A DNA stretch of 64,000 bases from SVTX01 sp045602385 (lineage in GTDB: Bacteria; Bacillota; Clostridia; Oscillospirales; CAG-272): positions 62,001-126,000 of the forward strand of contig JAZSBL010000023.1 in assembly GCA_045602385.1 (NCBI GenBank). The letters are read 5' to 3'. Below, in pieces: positions 43,701 through 52,153 of this stretch. The number at the start of each line of letters is the position of its first letter. The stretch's first letter is position 1. The notes beneath the pieces are model-generated. The model did not search any database. It saw only the letters and a program-made list of their open reading frames with translations, and was not told the DNA's origin. The translations under genes were made by a program, and so were the position numbers.

Positions 43701-46700
43701 AGTACATCATTGGTCACGAGCTCCTTTCCGGCGGTGTCAGAATTCCGGATGCAGACGAGCTTATGGAGGATATTCTTCTTCAATATGAGCTTCTCCTGAA
43801 TTCTCACCAAAATGCCGCGGAGCTTCTCGCAAAAGAGCTTCATGAGGCGGCAAGCATTGCAAGAGAGAACGGAAGACTCGCAGAGGAATATGCTGCCGAG
43901 GCAGTACTGAAGGTCATGGAGCTTTACAAGAATCAGATGAACTTTGTGAGTAACACAGCAGTCTTTGGCAAGGATTACTACACTAATCTGAGAAACGCTT
44001 ATGATGAGAAATTTAAGCTTGAATATTCCAACGATCCCGGATTTGAGCGCGTTGATGAGCTTTATCAATTAGTTCAAAAGCATAATCTCTCGCTTGCGGT
44101 CTGCGGCGAGCTTTATGACGAGGCGCACGCAAAGTATGCCGCATATAAGGATGGCGAGGGATACTCCTCTGCTTACAATACGGTTTCCGGAGTCTACAAG
44201 GATTATGCAAACGGTAAAATTGCCGCAGAGCAGATGGACTATGCACTCCAGAAAAAGGTTGCAAAGTCTAAGCTTGATTCTGTGATCTCCGCGTTCAAGA
44301 AGGGAACGGTAGACAAAGCAGCTCTTATTGACGCTCTCAACAAATACGGATCTGTTTATATTGATACCGATGATTACGATACTGCGGTAAACGCTTATCT
44401 CAGCGGCACTATTGCGTATAATAGAGTTGGTAAGCTTGCAAAAGAATGGAACTCCGACAGATCAAACACTGATAAGAAGCAGGCGTTCCTTGATGCTGTT
44501 GACGCTTATGAGAAAAACGAGCTTGCCGACATCGCCCTTGAGGTTGATGTTATGGCTTGGTATGATGATATTGCAAATACCATGGCTAAGTCGGAAAAGG
44601 TTTACGACGATGCTGAGCTTGATGCCGCAATAGCAAAATTGGCGGATGGCGGCAAGACGTCGGACTTCACAAAGACAGTTGGATTCTATTTCTTCTCTAA
44701 GCTTAACAAGGATGAAATTCTTGCGAAGGTCAGAGCGCTTGCGGCTGCGAAGCCCGCGTACGATAATGCTGAGATCAGATACACGTATGAGTCTATATCT
44801 CAGAAGGATTTGGACATTCTTGCCGAAGACCTTTACGGAAACGCTGATGCCGGAAAGACCGGATCCTATAACAGCTATAAAACTCAGCTTAACGGATTTG
44901 TGAACGGCACTGTCATGATCTCTATCTTCCAGCAGTATTTCAGACCCTATAACGAGGACAAGATCGAGTACGAGCTTGCAGAGAAGCGTCTTAACCTTAA
45001 TAAGGATGGCGCAGAGGATGAATATAATGCTCAAAAGGCAATATACGACCCCGCTTGTGAAGCATTTATATATGCCGCATACGTGAACTTTGACATTGAT
45101 ACTGTCAAGGCGGACGTTGCGGAGTACAATGCGAACGTTATCAAATATAATCAGTACCTCGCGGCTGAGCAAGCTCTCGCCGATACAAAGAATTCCGGAT
45201 TTAAGATCTCCTTTGAGGAATGCTTTGAGGTACGATATAATGAATTCAGTCTTGAGATCTATAAGAGCTACGCGTCACTTTTGAAAAAGTCAGGATGCTC
45301 TCAGATTGACAGCCAGAATTATTATGCGTACTACGATGCATCTACAGCAAGTGCAAATCTGACTGCCGAGATCAGCGCATGTACGATTACCAAGAGCTCC
45401 TTTGAGGAATATTTGGAGGCTCTTGCAGGATACGATTCGCTGGCTGCAAACCGTGAATTGCTTGAAAAACTTGACAAGGAAAAGTATGAGGCAGATCTTG
45501 AAAGATATCAGGGATTTGTAACTACCAAGAGACGTAATGCTCTTTCACACGCGTCAACCTCAGGCCTTGTTCTTTCTGAGGTAATAACCACAGTGATCGG
45601 CCCCACAAATCTTAATGCTATGTTGGATGCTCTCGGTATGACCCTGTCGGGCACGGTCGATTCTGCGGGATTGCCTCTGGATGGAGCTATGGGCTCTACC
45701 GCTCTCAAGGAAATGCAGGCAATCTACAAGGAAGCTATCAATCAGGTTGCCATTGCGGAAGAGGCGGTTTATACAATTGCTAAGGCTTCTGATTATAAGA
45801 TCAAGTATGTTGAAGGCGCGGAAGAGAATCTGTTGAACATTATCATTGAAGATGATATGCCCTTCGTTGTCAAGCAGGCAATTGAGCGTGCACGCAACAC
45901 CTACTACTATATCGAGGCAGACAGATACGAGGCTATCGTGGATGGAACTCCCACGGGAGACACCTACATGGGTCAGCCCGTTTACCGCAGCTTGAATAAT
46001 TCCAACCTCTACTACTACGGTAGCTACGAGGAAGGCTATCAGTACCTTGAGAAGACCGGAGATCATACTTATAAGATCTACGAGACCGGTAACAGTAATG
46101 ATGGATCTGTCGCAGGAAACCTCATTTACACCAATGTGGATGTGTTTGGCGCGGGCGTATACTTCACAACTGTTGGCGGTAAAATGACATACTACACCAA
46201 GACGAATGACGGTGCGTATATTCAGAAGGCTCCCATAACATATAACGGAGAAAAGGTTGGAACTAAGGAAGAGCAGGGTAAGATAATCGACATCTACAAG
46301 GATGGAGATGTTTATTATTCATTCGATGAGACTACCGGACAGTACACTCGATATACATATAGCAAGTCTATAAAGAGCTGTTACGAGGATGTAGTCAGAG
46401 AAAATGAAAGAATTATGGATTGTCTTGCCGCCATCAGCAATAATCCCGATGCCTCTGACGGCAGAGTCGGTGCGGATGGAGTTGAGTACTCGTTCCTTAA
46501 GGACGTTCTTGACCGTATACTTGTCAACGAGCTTATAAGCAACAGCTCTGATGATGAAGTGAAGGAAGAGGAAAAGTCCAAGTACGCTACTGACAATATC
46601 GTTGCGGTTACATACGGAAACGCTGACGGCAGCGTATACAAGACGATCATTCTTAACTATAACAACTATGACGTAAACATTGAATATAAGGGCGTTGTTT

Positions 46701-46744
46701 ATACGATCCCCGCATATTACTTTGTTGTGCATGATGAAGACTGA
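40799..46744 (+). CDS. Giant DUF5696-type exported protein, 1,981 residues
   Basis: After a signal peptide (about 1-32, VFA before an acidic Thr/Ser/Glu stretch) comes a region resembling DUF5696 (residues ~58-940): FDYLTSYFATPEEKLATMKL, LYVDSYSGEVAYVNEKTGEK, IRVEYAIGREQSKMLVPRLI, then a segment (about 620-930) that reads like a beta/alpha barrel (VVLHGSMNFAGKPLNMEGD, FVLSFQNTQELK). Residues ~960-1,690 are mostly helical, Lys/Ala/Tyr/Asp-rich, coiled-coil-like, and ~1,705-1,850 are Tyr/Gly-rich beta structure. The last ~45 residues (VYKTIILNYNNYDVNIEYKG) match the usual end of the family, so the middle looks inserted. No anchor motif is seen. Probably glycan-binding or glycan-cleaving; function undetermined. 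Confidence 0.8.
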   Translation: MKNIYKLISLLLAVMMVLSAMTVLFTIDVFAEDGTETETGTSSESGSETGSEEIENAEPFDYLTSYFATPEEKLATMKLAYKVGDVCLYVDSYSGEVAYVNEKTGEKLFSNPYDVASTTGNDATKHEILSQIIVEYKKSTASLNDPTEKLTSYLDAAERGQITVENIKGGIRVEYAIGREQSKMLVPRLISMERFEEMILAPLLEVFGAELYNPRSQNSDVFDVQKMLSYYMVYSVDELDRSVYSASDIKNMENTFGGVFENLRDSDAQYARTLKQFPIIETMDVYVFDPKAGDKELARAEEIITKYCPEYTYEELAYDHILTDYQSDDSNPPLFRMALEYKITDDGLEVTLPANGIRFNESIYTLEAIQILPYMGAGNTAYDGYNFFPDGSGALFDFQGYAEQISVEGKVYGDDFTRSEIAGKYQNAIRYPVFGIVEETVYYTYQSYDKEGAKVGDEIKLAGNIVEAVKAHEAGETVGFCSGKTEDLADKYKSTIYASSTDINKVVEKRGFLCIIEEGDALASLTTLNEPDARADYSTIKVAVTPRPKDKFKLDGAEGDITVVSERKYVGNYKMKYITLSDADEAEDGVEVYDASWFGMAVAYRDYLTRNGIISRLSDDEITSDIPLYIETFGTIETTEKILSIPVTVMAPLTTFDNVETIYNELSADGIKNINFKLTGYANGGMWYTIPGNLKFEKAVGGNDGFQELLDKANEVNKNADSNFGIFPDFDFAYVKDTNLFSGYSAYKHNAKTIDDRYASRREWSATQQKYVNYFEMVVSPAYFVEFYEKLKKNYADKYEGVIGISVSTLGNALNSDFDEDEPYNREDSKQHTIDAFKHFSETYGQVMTDGGNAYTWQYVDHMLGVALDSSRYNFASRSVPFIGVVLHGSMNFAGKPLNMEGDLQYAMLKAIENGASPYFVLSFQNTQELKEDQQLSKYYSIRYDIWGNDINNTYAVLNNVLADVQNKYIIGHELLSGGVRIPDADELMEDILLQYELLLNSHQNAAELLAKELHEAASIARENGRLAEEYAAEAVLKVMELYKNQMNFVSNTAVFGKDYYTNLRNAYDEKFKLEYSNDPGFERVDELYQLVQKHNLSLAVCGELYDEAHAKYAAYKDGEGYSSAYNTVSGVYKDYANGKIAAEQMDYALQKKVAKSKLDSVISAFKKGTVDKAALIDALNKYGSVYIDTDDYDTAVNAYLSGTIAYNRVGKLAKEWNSDRSNTDKKQAFLDAVDAYEKNELADIALEVDVMAWYDDIANTMAKSEKVYDDAELDAAIAKLADGGKTSDFTKTVGFYFFSKLNKDEILAKVRALAAAKPAYDNAEIRYTYESISQKDLDILAEDLYGNADAGKTGSYNSYKTQLNGFVNGTVMISIFQQYFRPYNEDKIEYELAEKRLNLNKDGAEDEYNAQKAIYDPACEAFIYAAYVNFDIDTVKADVAEYNANVIKYNQYLAAEQALADTKNSGFKISFEECFEVRYNEFSLEIYKSYASLLKKSGCSQIDSQNYYAYYDASTASANLTAEISACTITKSSFEEYLEALAGYDSLAANRELLEKLDKEKYEADLERYQGFVTTKRRNALSHASTSGLVLSEVITTVIGPTNLNAMLDALGMTLSGTVDSAGLPLDGAMGSTALKEMQAIYKEAINQVAIAEEAVYTIAKASDYKIKYVEGAEENLLNIIIEDDMPFVVKQAIERARNTYYYIEADRYEAIVDGTPTGDTYMGQPVYRSLNNSNLYYYGSYEEGYQYLEKTGDHTYKIYETGNSNDGSVAGNLIYTNVDVFGAGVYFTTVGGKMTYYTKTNDGAYIQKAPITYNGEKVGTKEEQGKIIDIYKDGDVYYSFDETTGQYTRYTYSKSIKSCYEDVVRENERIMDCLAAISNNPDASDGRVGADGVEYSFLKDVLDRILVNELISNSSDDEVKEEEKSKYATDNIVAVTYGNADGSVYKTIILNYNNYDVNIEYKGVVYTIPAYYFVVHDED

Positions 46745-46758
46745 GGAAGGAGGACAAT

Positions 46759-47760
46759 ATGGCAGAGCAAACTAATGTTATGCCCGCCGACGCAGTAGCA
46801 TCGGATATGGCAAAATCGAACACAAAAAAGAAAAAAATAGCTTCTCTTGACAAAAGAAAGGCTCGCGTAGGTTGGTTCTTCGTATTACCCTTCCTTGTCG
46901 GATTCGTTCTTATTTATCTCCCGATGCTGTTTAACTCCGTTAAGCTTGCATTCTCCGACATGACCACTATCACAGGTGGTGGAGTTGAATTCAAATTCAC
47001 GGGACTTGAAAACTTCCGTTACGCGTTATTCACTGACGCGGGCTTCCTCCAGACCCTTGTTGGGGGTCTGGGCCAGCTCGTGTTTGAGGTGCCCGCGATC
47101 CTTTTGTTCTCGCTTTTCATGGCTATTCTTCTTAATCAAAAGATGATAGGCCGCGCAGCGTTCCGCGCGATATTCTTCCTCCCCGTTGTTCTGGCGACAG
47201 GTGTTATGGAATCTATCGAGGCCGGTAACCTTCTTGGCACCATGATGGGAAGCGGAGCGGGAATCGATGACGGCTCAGGCTCAAGCGCATCGACAGAAAT
47301 TGTTTCTGCGATGGACTTTGAGGCGCTTTTCGCAAATATGAAGATAGGTGGCGAGCTTGTTGAATATACCGTTAGTATAATCAACGACATCTACGCTATC
47401 GTTAACCGCTCCGGTGTTCAGATGCTTATATTCCTCTCCGGTCTTCAGTCTATCTCCCCTGCCATTTACGAGGCTTGTAAGATAGACGGTGCAACCGGTT
47501 GGGAAACCTTCTGGAAGGTAACCTTCCCGATGATAAGCCCGATGATCCTCGTTAATGCGGTCTACACTATTATCGACTCCTTTACAACGGAATCGAATCA
47601 GGTAATGGCGTACATTGCCAGCGCCCCCGCTTCTATCTCTATGAACGGAACCGAGGTCGCAACCGCAATGTCCTGGATGTACTTCCTTGTTGTTGTCGTA
47701 ATTCTTGCGGCAGTTGCGGGAATCATGTCCAGCTTCGTCTTCTACCAGAGAAAAGACTGA
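46759..47760 (+). CDS. Second sugar ABC permease, MalF-like, with outer-loop insertion
   Basis: The 333-residue product has a charged N terminus, six spans and the EAA loop (EACKIDGATGWETFWK, about 238-253). Between two spans lies an extra ~55-residue polar segment (about 153-210; Gly/Ser/Asp-rich, GSGAGIDDGSGSSAS) predicted to be outside. The first permease pair lacks it. It starts 14 bases after the DUF5696-type gene with GAAGGAGG. Confidence 0.92.
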   Translation: MAEQTNVMPADAVASDMAKSNTKKKKIASLDKRKARVGWFFVLPFLVGFVLIYLPMLFNSVKLAFSDMTTITGGGVEFKFTGLENFRYALFTDAGFLQTLVGGLGQLVFEVPAILLFSLFMAILLNQKMIGRAAFRAIFFLPVVLATGVMESIEAGNLLGTMMGSGAGIDDGSGSSASTEIVSAMDFEALFANMKIGGELVEYTVSIINDIYAIVNRSGVQMLIFLSGLQSISPAIYEACKIDGATGWETFWKVTFPMISPMILVNAVYTIIDSFTTESNQVMAYIASAPASISMNGTEVATAMSWMYFLVVVVILAAVAGIMSSFVFYQRKD

Positions 47761-47776
47761 GAAGGGAGGAGCTAAA

Positions 47777-48880
47777 ATGGAAAATTCTATGCCTAAGGTT
47801 AAAAAAGAATCCAAAAATAAGATCAAGGTCGAGTTTGACAGAACTCCTCTGAAAGAAAGACTTAAGGCTAAGTTCTTTAACTTCTACTTCTTGCAGACGG
47901 TTGTAGTTAAGATACTCAGATTCATATTCCTTCTCGGAATTGCTTACGTCGTTCTTTTCCCCTTCTTCTCAAAGATCGCCAGCTCATTCATGTCCCCCGA
48001 GGACCTGCTTGACGCTACGGTTCGTCTTGTCCCCAAGAACTTTACTATCGATATCTATAAAGCGATATGGACAGACCTTAAGTATCTTGAGGCACTGGTC
48101 AATACAGTCCTTATCTCTTGCGGCTTGGCACTTATCCAGACCTTTGTGTGCTGTGTAATCGCATACGGTCTTGCAAAGTACAAGTTCAAGGGTAACGGAA
48201 TAATCTTTATGCTTGTAATGATCACAATGATCATTCCGCATAAAACACTGCAATCCTCAATGTCCATGAACTTTACATATTTTGACATTGGAGGAATCCT
48301 TTCCTTCCTGTCGGGAGGAGCATCAGTCGGAATCGAGTCGATCGACGCGGTTTTGTCTAAGATAAACGTATTTGGTCTTGCGGAGGCATTGCCCGATCAC
48401 GCATTGAACCTCAAGAACACACTCTGGCCCTTCATCATTCTTTCTGCAACGGGTCTTGCGTTCAAGAACGGTCTTTACGTGTTTATGCTTCGTCAGTTCT
48501 TCAAGGGAATCCCCGATTCACTTGAGGAGTCTGCTTACATCGACGGTTCGGGTGACTTCAGAACCTTCTTGCAGATCATTCTTCCTATGTCGGTTCCTAT
48601 GATGATCACGGTATTCCTGTTCTCATTCTGCTGGCAGTGGACTGATACGTTCTACACCTCGATGTTCTTCACAAATCTCAAGGAAGCTCCGCTTATGCTC
48701 TCGCAGATAGTAAATATTCCGAAGTCGCTGGATACCTCCGGCGCGGTACAGACTCTCTACGAGACCGCGATCTACAACACCTGCGGTATTATGATCATAG
48801 CTCCGCTGGTGGTCTTGTACATATTCCTTCAGAGATACCTTGTTGAAGGTATTGAGCGTTCCGGACTTACTGCGGAATAA
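47777..48880 (+). CDS. Second sugar ABC permease, MalG-like, with outer-loop insertion
   Basis: The 367-residue product has a lysine-rich N terminus (KVKKESKNKIKVEF), six spans and the EAA loop (EESAYIDGSGDFRTF). About 55 extra residues (about 160-215, with GGILSFLSGGASVGIESIDA) lie in an outer loop, matching in size the insertion in its partner. I chose the ATG at 47777 with GGGAGGAG before it; the longer in-frame start lies inside the previous gene. Confidence 0.92.
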   Translation: MENSMPKVKKESKNKIKVEFDRTPLKERLKAKFFNFYFLQTVVVKILRFIFLLGIAYVVLFPFFSKIASSFMSPEDLLDATVRLVPKNFTIDIYKAIWTDLKYLEALVNTVLISCGLALIQTFVCCVIAYGLAKYKFKGNGIIFMLVMITMIIPHKTLQSSMSMNFTYFDIGGILSFLSGGASVGIESIDAVLSKINVFGLAEALPDHALNLKNTLWPFIILSATGLAFKNGLYVFMLRQFFKGIPDSLEESAYIDGSGDFRTFLQIILPMSVPMMITVFLFSFCWQWTDTFYTSMFFTNLKEAPLMLSQIVNIPKSLDTSGAVQTLYETAIYNTCGIMIIAPLVVLYIFLQRYLVEGIERSGLTAE

Positions 48881-48909
48881 TCCAAACTTAATAAAACAAG
48901 ATCCCCTCT

Positions 48910-48955
48910 TCGGGAGACTTGATTAAATGTCAAGAATCATTGAGGAGGGGACAAA
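48910..48955 (+). promoter_or_regulatory. Extended stem-loop between the permease and the hydrolase gene
   Basis: CCCCTC (48912-48917) pairs with GAGGGG (48943-48950 region), and an inner CTTGA/TCAAG pair surrounds TTAAATG. It is not followed by a T-run, so it is more likely an mRNA stability or processing element, separating the last gene from the transport genes, than a terminator. Confidence 0.45.
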
Positions 48956-48972
48956 TTTGATTTGGAGGGAAA

Positions 48973-50151
48973 ATGAAAGCTGTTAAAAACAATGCGGCGC
49001 CGCAGAATGTCGGCATCTACGATAGATTTGATCTTGATACTTGGCTTCTCCCTATGTGGCGGGGAAATGTCGTATATAACGAGACGGTAATGGCCCTTGA
49101 GGGAGATTGCAAGATCCCGCTTCTTTACCGCGCCGATAAAATAATTTCGGTTCGTTCATATGAGCTGGACATCGAATACGCGGAGGGATTGGACTACAAG
49201 CTTGAGGACGGAAGTATCGTGTTGCTTGAGGGAACGCGTATCCCCGTATGTCCTTTAAATACCTACTACCCTGAAAAGGGGCAGTTTCACATTCTCCGTG
49301 ACGGAGAGGTCGTTACCGCGCTTTACGGCGAGGAAAATACGATGACTCGCTGGCAGGTCGCGATCACGTATGAGCATTCAGACGTGTGGACAGGCATAAA
49401 CGTGCCATCTATGGCAGAGAGATACGCTTCGTTTATAGACAAGCTGGAGAGAGGAGAGGACGTTACCGTGTTCTTTTACGGTGACTCTATTACCTTTGGC
49501 GCAAATGCGTCAAACAAGGAGCCTCCATATACCCCTCTGTGGGCAATGCAGTTCTGCCAATATGCTGCCAAAAGGTTTGGCTATACTATAAAGTATATCA
49601 CAGGCGACCGCGAGGATACGGTGTTCGGAACTAACGGAACTATAAAGTATATAAATACTGCGGTTGGCGGTTGGACCACCGAGGCGGCGATACAGAATTT
49701 CGGTACGCACGTAAAGCCTTATATAGAGGAGCACGGCTGTGATCTGCTTGTTTTGGCGCTTGGTATGAACAACGTTACCTCGCCCGCCGAGCATTTTTGC
49801 GCGCTTTTGGAGCGACTTGCGGGAATGTTCTTAAATTTGGCACCCAAAACCGATATGGTTTTAGTGTCAACAATGATACCCAATCCCAATCTCGCCAAAA
49901 AGACGGAGAAGGAGTGGTGTGCAAATGGAACTCAGGCTTCTTTTGAGGCCGCAATGCTTCCGTTGGCGGAGAAGCTGAACGGACAGGGAACTAATTGCGC
50001 TGTTTGTCCTATGACAAGCGTGAGCCAATACATCCATTCAAAGAAGCGCTTCCGTGATACGTCTGGTAACAATGTAAACCACCCGAATGATTTTGTGGTC
50101 AGAGCATATGCTCAGGCGATGTGTCAGACGGTTTTCGGATACGATGAGTAA
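48973..50151 (+). CDS. SGNH/GDSL-type hydrolase, probably cytoplasmic
   Basis: The 392-residue product has a beta-rich N-terminal domain (about 15-155) and an SGNH esterase domain: block I YGDSITFG (S172), block II Gly in NTAVGGW, block III LGMNN (N266), block V NVNHPNDF (H370). The Asp usually three residues before the His is Asn (N367), so the triad may be a Ser-His pair. There is no signal peptide, so it should act inside, plausibly removing acetyl groups from glycans brought in by the neighbouring transporters. It is the last gene of the locus. Confidence 0.85.
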   Translation: MKAVKNNAAPQNVGIYDRFDLDTWLLPMWRGNVVYNETVMALEGDCKIPLLYRADKIISVRSYELDIEYAEGLDYKLEDGSIVLLEGTRIPVCPLNTYYPEKGQFHILRDGEVVTALYGEENTMTRWQVAITYEHSDVWTGINVPSMAERYASFIDKLERGEDVTVFFYGDSITFGANASNKEPPYTPLWAMQFCQYAAKRFGYTIKYITGDREDTVFGTNGTIKYINTAVGGWTTEAAIQNFGTHVKPYIEEHGCDLLVLALGMNNVTSPAEHFCALLERLAGMFLNLAPKTDMVLVSTMIPNPNLAKKTEKEWCANGTQASFEAAMLPLAEKLNGQGTNCAVCPMTSVSQYIHSKKRFRDTSGNNVNHPNDFVVRAYAQAMCQTVFGYDE

Positions 50152-50156
50152 AACAA

Positions 50157-50194
50157 TAAAAACCTCTTTGGTGTAAACCAAAGAGGTTTTTTAT
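50157..50194. terminator. Bidirectional intrinsic terminator
   Basis: An 11-bp perfect stem (50161-50171 with 50178-50188) is flanked by A and T runs and lies between the convergent hydrolase and kinase genes. Confidence 0.9.
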
Positions 50195-51301
50195 TTACCG
50201 ATCAGGCAATGTGACTGTAAATTTGCTTCCGTAGCCTTGTTCGCTTTCGACGTCAATCCTGCCGTTTGCAAGTGTTACTATGCGATTCACGATATTAAGT
50301 CCTATGCCGTTACCAAGCCCCGAATGCGACGTGTCGCCCTGATAAAATTTCTCAAAGATTCGAGATCTGGTTTCCTCGTCCATTCCAATTCCGTTATCGG
50401 CTATCTCAAATATGATCTCTGTATTTTGCCTTGTCAATTTACAGCTGATCCTTCCGCCTTTATGCGTGAATTTTACCGCATTTGAGAAAAGGTTGATGAA
50501 AACGTGAGAGAGCATCTCCTCGTTGAAGGTGTATTTGACGGGAGCAAGATCAATATCAAGCTCTATATCCTTTTCGCTCCACTCCTTTTCAAGCAGGAGT
50601 ATGCAGCTTCGTATCTGCTCGTCAAGGTCAAACGTAGTCTGCTCGCTGACTATTTGCTGATTCTCAAGCTTTGACAGCAGCAGAACGTTTGAGGACATTT
50701 TTGCAAGTCTTTCGCTTTCGGTGACAATTATGTCAATGTATTCCTTCCTTTGCTCCTCGGTAATATTTCCGCTTTGGAGCTGGCGGGCAAATCCGCGAAG
50801 CGAGACTATCGGGGTTTTGAATTCGTGAGAAAAATTGTTTATAAAGTCGTTTTTGAATATTTCAAGTCCGTCAAGCTCACTTGCCATTTGATTAAAGCTT
50901 CTCTCAAGCTCTCCGAACTCCGAAAGCGCGTCCGCCTTGTCTGCCTCAGGCACGCGAGTCTTGAAGTTTCCGCGGGATATTTCTCTCATTCCCTCGCTGA
51001 TTTTGGTAAGGCGTTTAAAGGTGAATTTCGGTGCAAGAGTAGCGAGAAGCGCGCCTATTATCAAGCTGGAGATTGTCATCGCCGCAATGAGAAGAAACGC
51101 GTTTACCGTAATAGCCTGCGATGCAAGAATTCCGTAAAGGGTAAAAAATATTACAGCGGTGATGCCGCCCGTTATGGCAAAAAGAACCAATACTATACTT
51201 GAAAACCAAAAGCGCAGAGTTCGCTTTCTCTTTATTTCTTCGCCCTTTGCACTGAATATCCTTTGTCCGAGTTTTTTCTTTTGTTTGTTATCCTTGCTCA
51301 T
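50195..51301 (-). CDS. Membrane sensor histidine kinase
   Basis: The 368-residue product has two spans (about 32-57 and 65-92) with almost no outer loop, a HAMP domain, the phospho-acceptor H159 in FSHEFKTP, and an ATPase domain (N box NLFSNAVKF, ADNGIGMDE, GLGNGIGLNIV). With so small an outer part it likely senses within the membrane or through a partner. It overlaps the regulator gene by 4 bases and is transcribed after it. Confidence 0.93.
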   Translation of the reverse strand: MSKDNKQKKKLGQRIFSAKGEEIKRKRTLRFWFSSIVLVLFAITGGITAVIFFTLYGILASQAITVNAFLLIAAMTISSLIIGALLATLAPKFTFKRLTKISEGMREISRGNFKTRVPEADKADALSEFGELERSFNQMASELDGLEIFKNDFINNFSHEFKTPIVSLRGFARQLQSGNITEEQRKEYIDIIVTESERLAKMSSNVLLLSKLENQQIVSEQTTFDLDEQIRSCILLLEKEWSEKDIELDIDLAPVKYTFNEEMLSHVFINLFSNAVKFTHKGGRISCKLTRQNTEIIFEIADNGIGMDEETRSRIFEKFYQGDTSHSGLGNGIGLNIVNRIVTLANGRIDVESEQGYGSKFTVTLPDR

Positions 51302-51972
51302 TTTGAGTATACCGCCTTGTATCCGAGACCGCGCACGGTCACTATCTCAAAATCCTTGCTGCCCCTGAATTTTTCGCGCAAGCGGCTGACATGCACGTCG
51401 ACCGTTCTTTCGTCGCTCTCGCTTTCCATATCCCATATCTCGTCCATAAGCTGACGGCGGGTAAATATCTTGTTGGGATAAGAGAGGAGCTTGAAGAGAA
51501 GCAAAAATTCCTTTTGGGGAAGCTCCTGCGTGTCGTTGCCCGACACTACCGAAAGGGAATCGTAATAGAGTGTGGTGCTGCCGAGGGTTAGCTTACGCTC
51601 GTTGGCGATCTTTGAGCGTCTGAGGAGCGCGCCTACTCGCAAAACCATCTCCTCCTCGTCTACGGGCTTTGTCATGTAGTCGTCGGTTCCGATGATAAAG
51701 CCTTTACGCTTGTCAACGGGAGATTGCTTTGCGCTGACCATAAGTATAGGTATATTACATCCCGACTGACGAAGCGTGCTTGTAAATTCAAAGCCGTCCA
51801 TTTTCGGCATCATAATGTCGAGAATTATAAGGTCAACGTGCTTTTTGTCAAGTGTTTCAAGCGCGGCGATGCCATCCTCCGCCAAGGTCACGTTATAGCC
51901 GTATTGCTCAAGGACGCTTTGCATCAGTTTTCTTTGATTGGCGTCGTCCTCAACTATCATTATATTAAACAT
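51298..51972 (-). CDS. OmpR-type response regulator
   Basis: The 224-residue product has a receiver domain (D9-D10, D52 in IILDIMMPKMDG, K in MTKPVDEE) and a winged-helix output domain (DERTVDVHVSRLREKF, VRGLGYKAVY). It is the first gene of a regulator-kinase pair. The target is unknown; the transport locus that converges on it is a natural candidate but nothing in the sequence proves it. Confidence 0.93.
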   Translation of the reverse strand: MFNIMIVEDDANQRKLMQSVLEQYGYNVTLAEDGIAALETLDKKHVDLIILDIMMPKMDGFEFTSTLRQSGCNIPILMVSAKQSPVDKRKGFIIGTDDYMTKPVDEEEMVLRVGALLRRSKIANERKLTLGSTTLYYDSLSVVSGNDTQELPQKEFLLLFKLLSYPNKIFTRRQLMDEIWDMESESDERTVDVHVSRLREKFRGSKDFEIVTVRGLGYKAVYSK

Positions 51973-52153
51973 TTCTTCCTCCGAACGCTTTAATTACAAA
52001 TAAAGTATAGCACCCAATTATTAACTGAATGTTTCCTCTTCAAATGTAAAAGCGAAAAAGGTGTGTTTTTGTAGCCGACAAGGATCAATCTTTATGTTAA
52101 AATACTTAATGACCCGTATCCGTGCTGCGGGCAAAAATACAGGAGGTGAAAAA

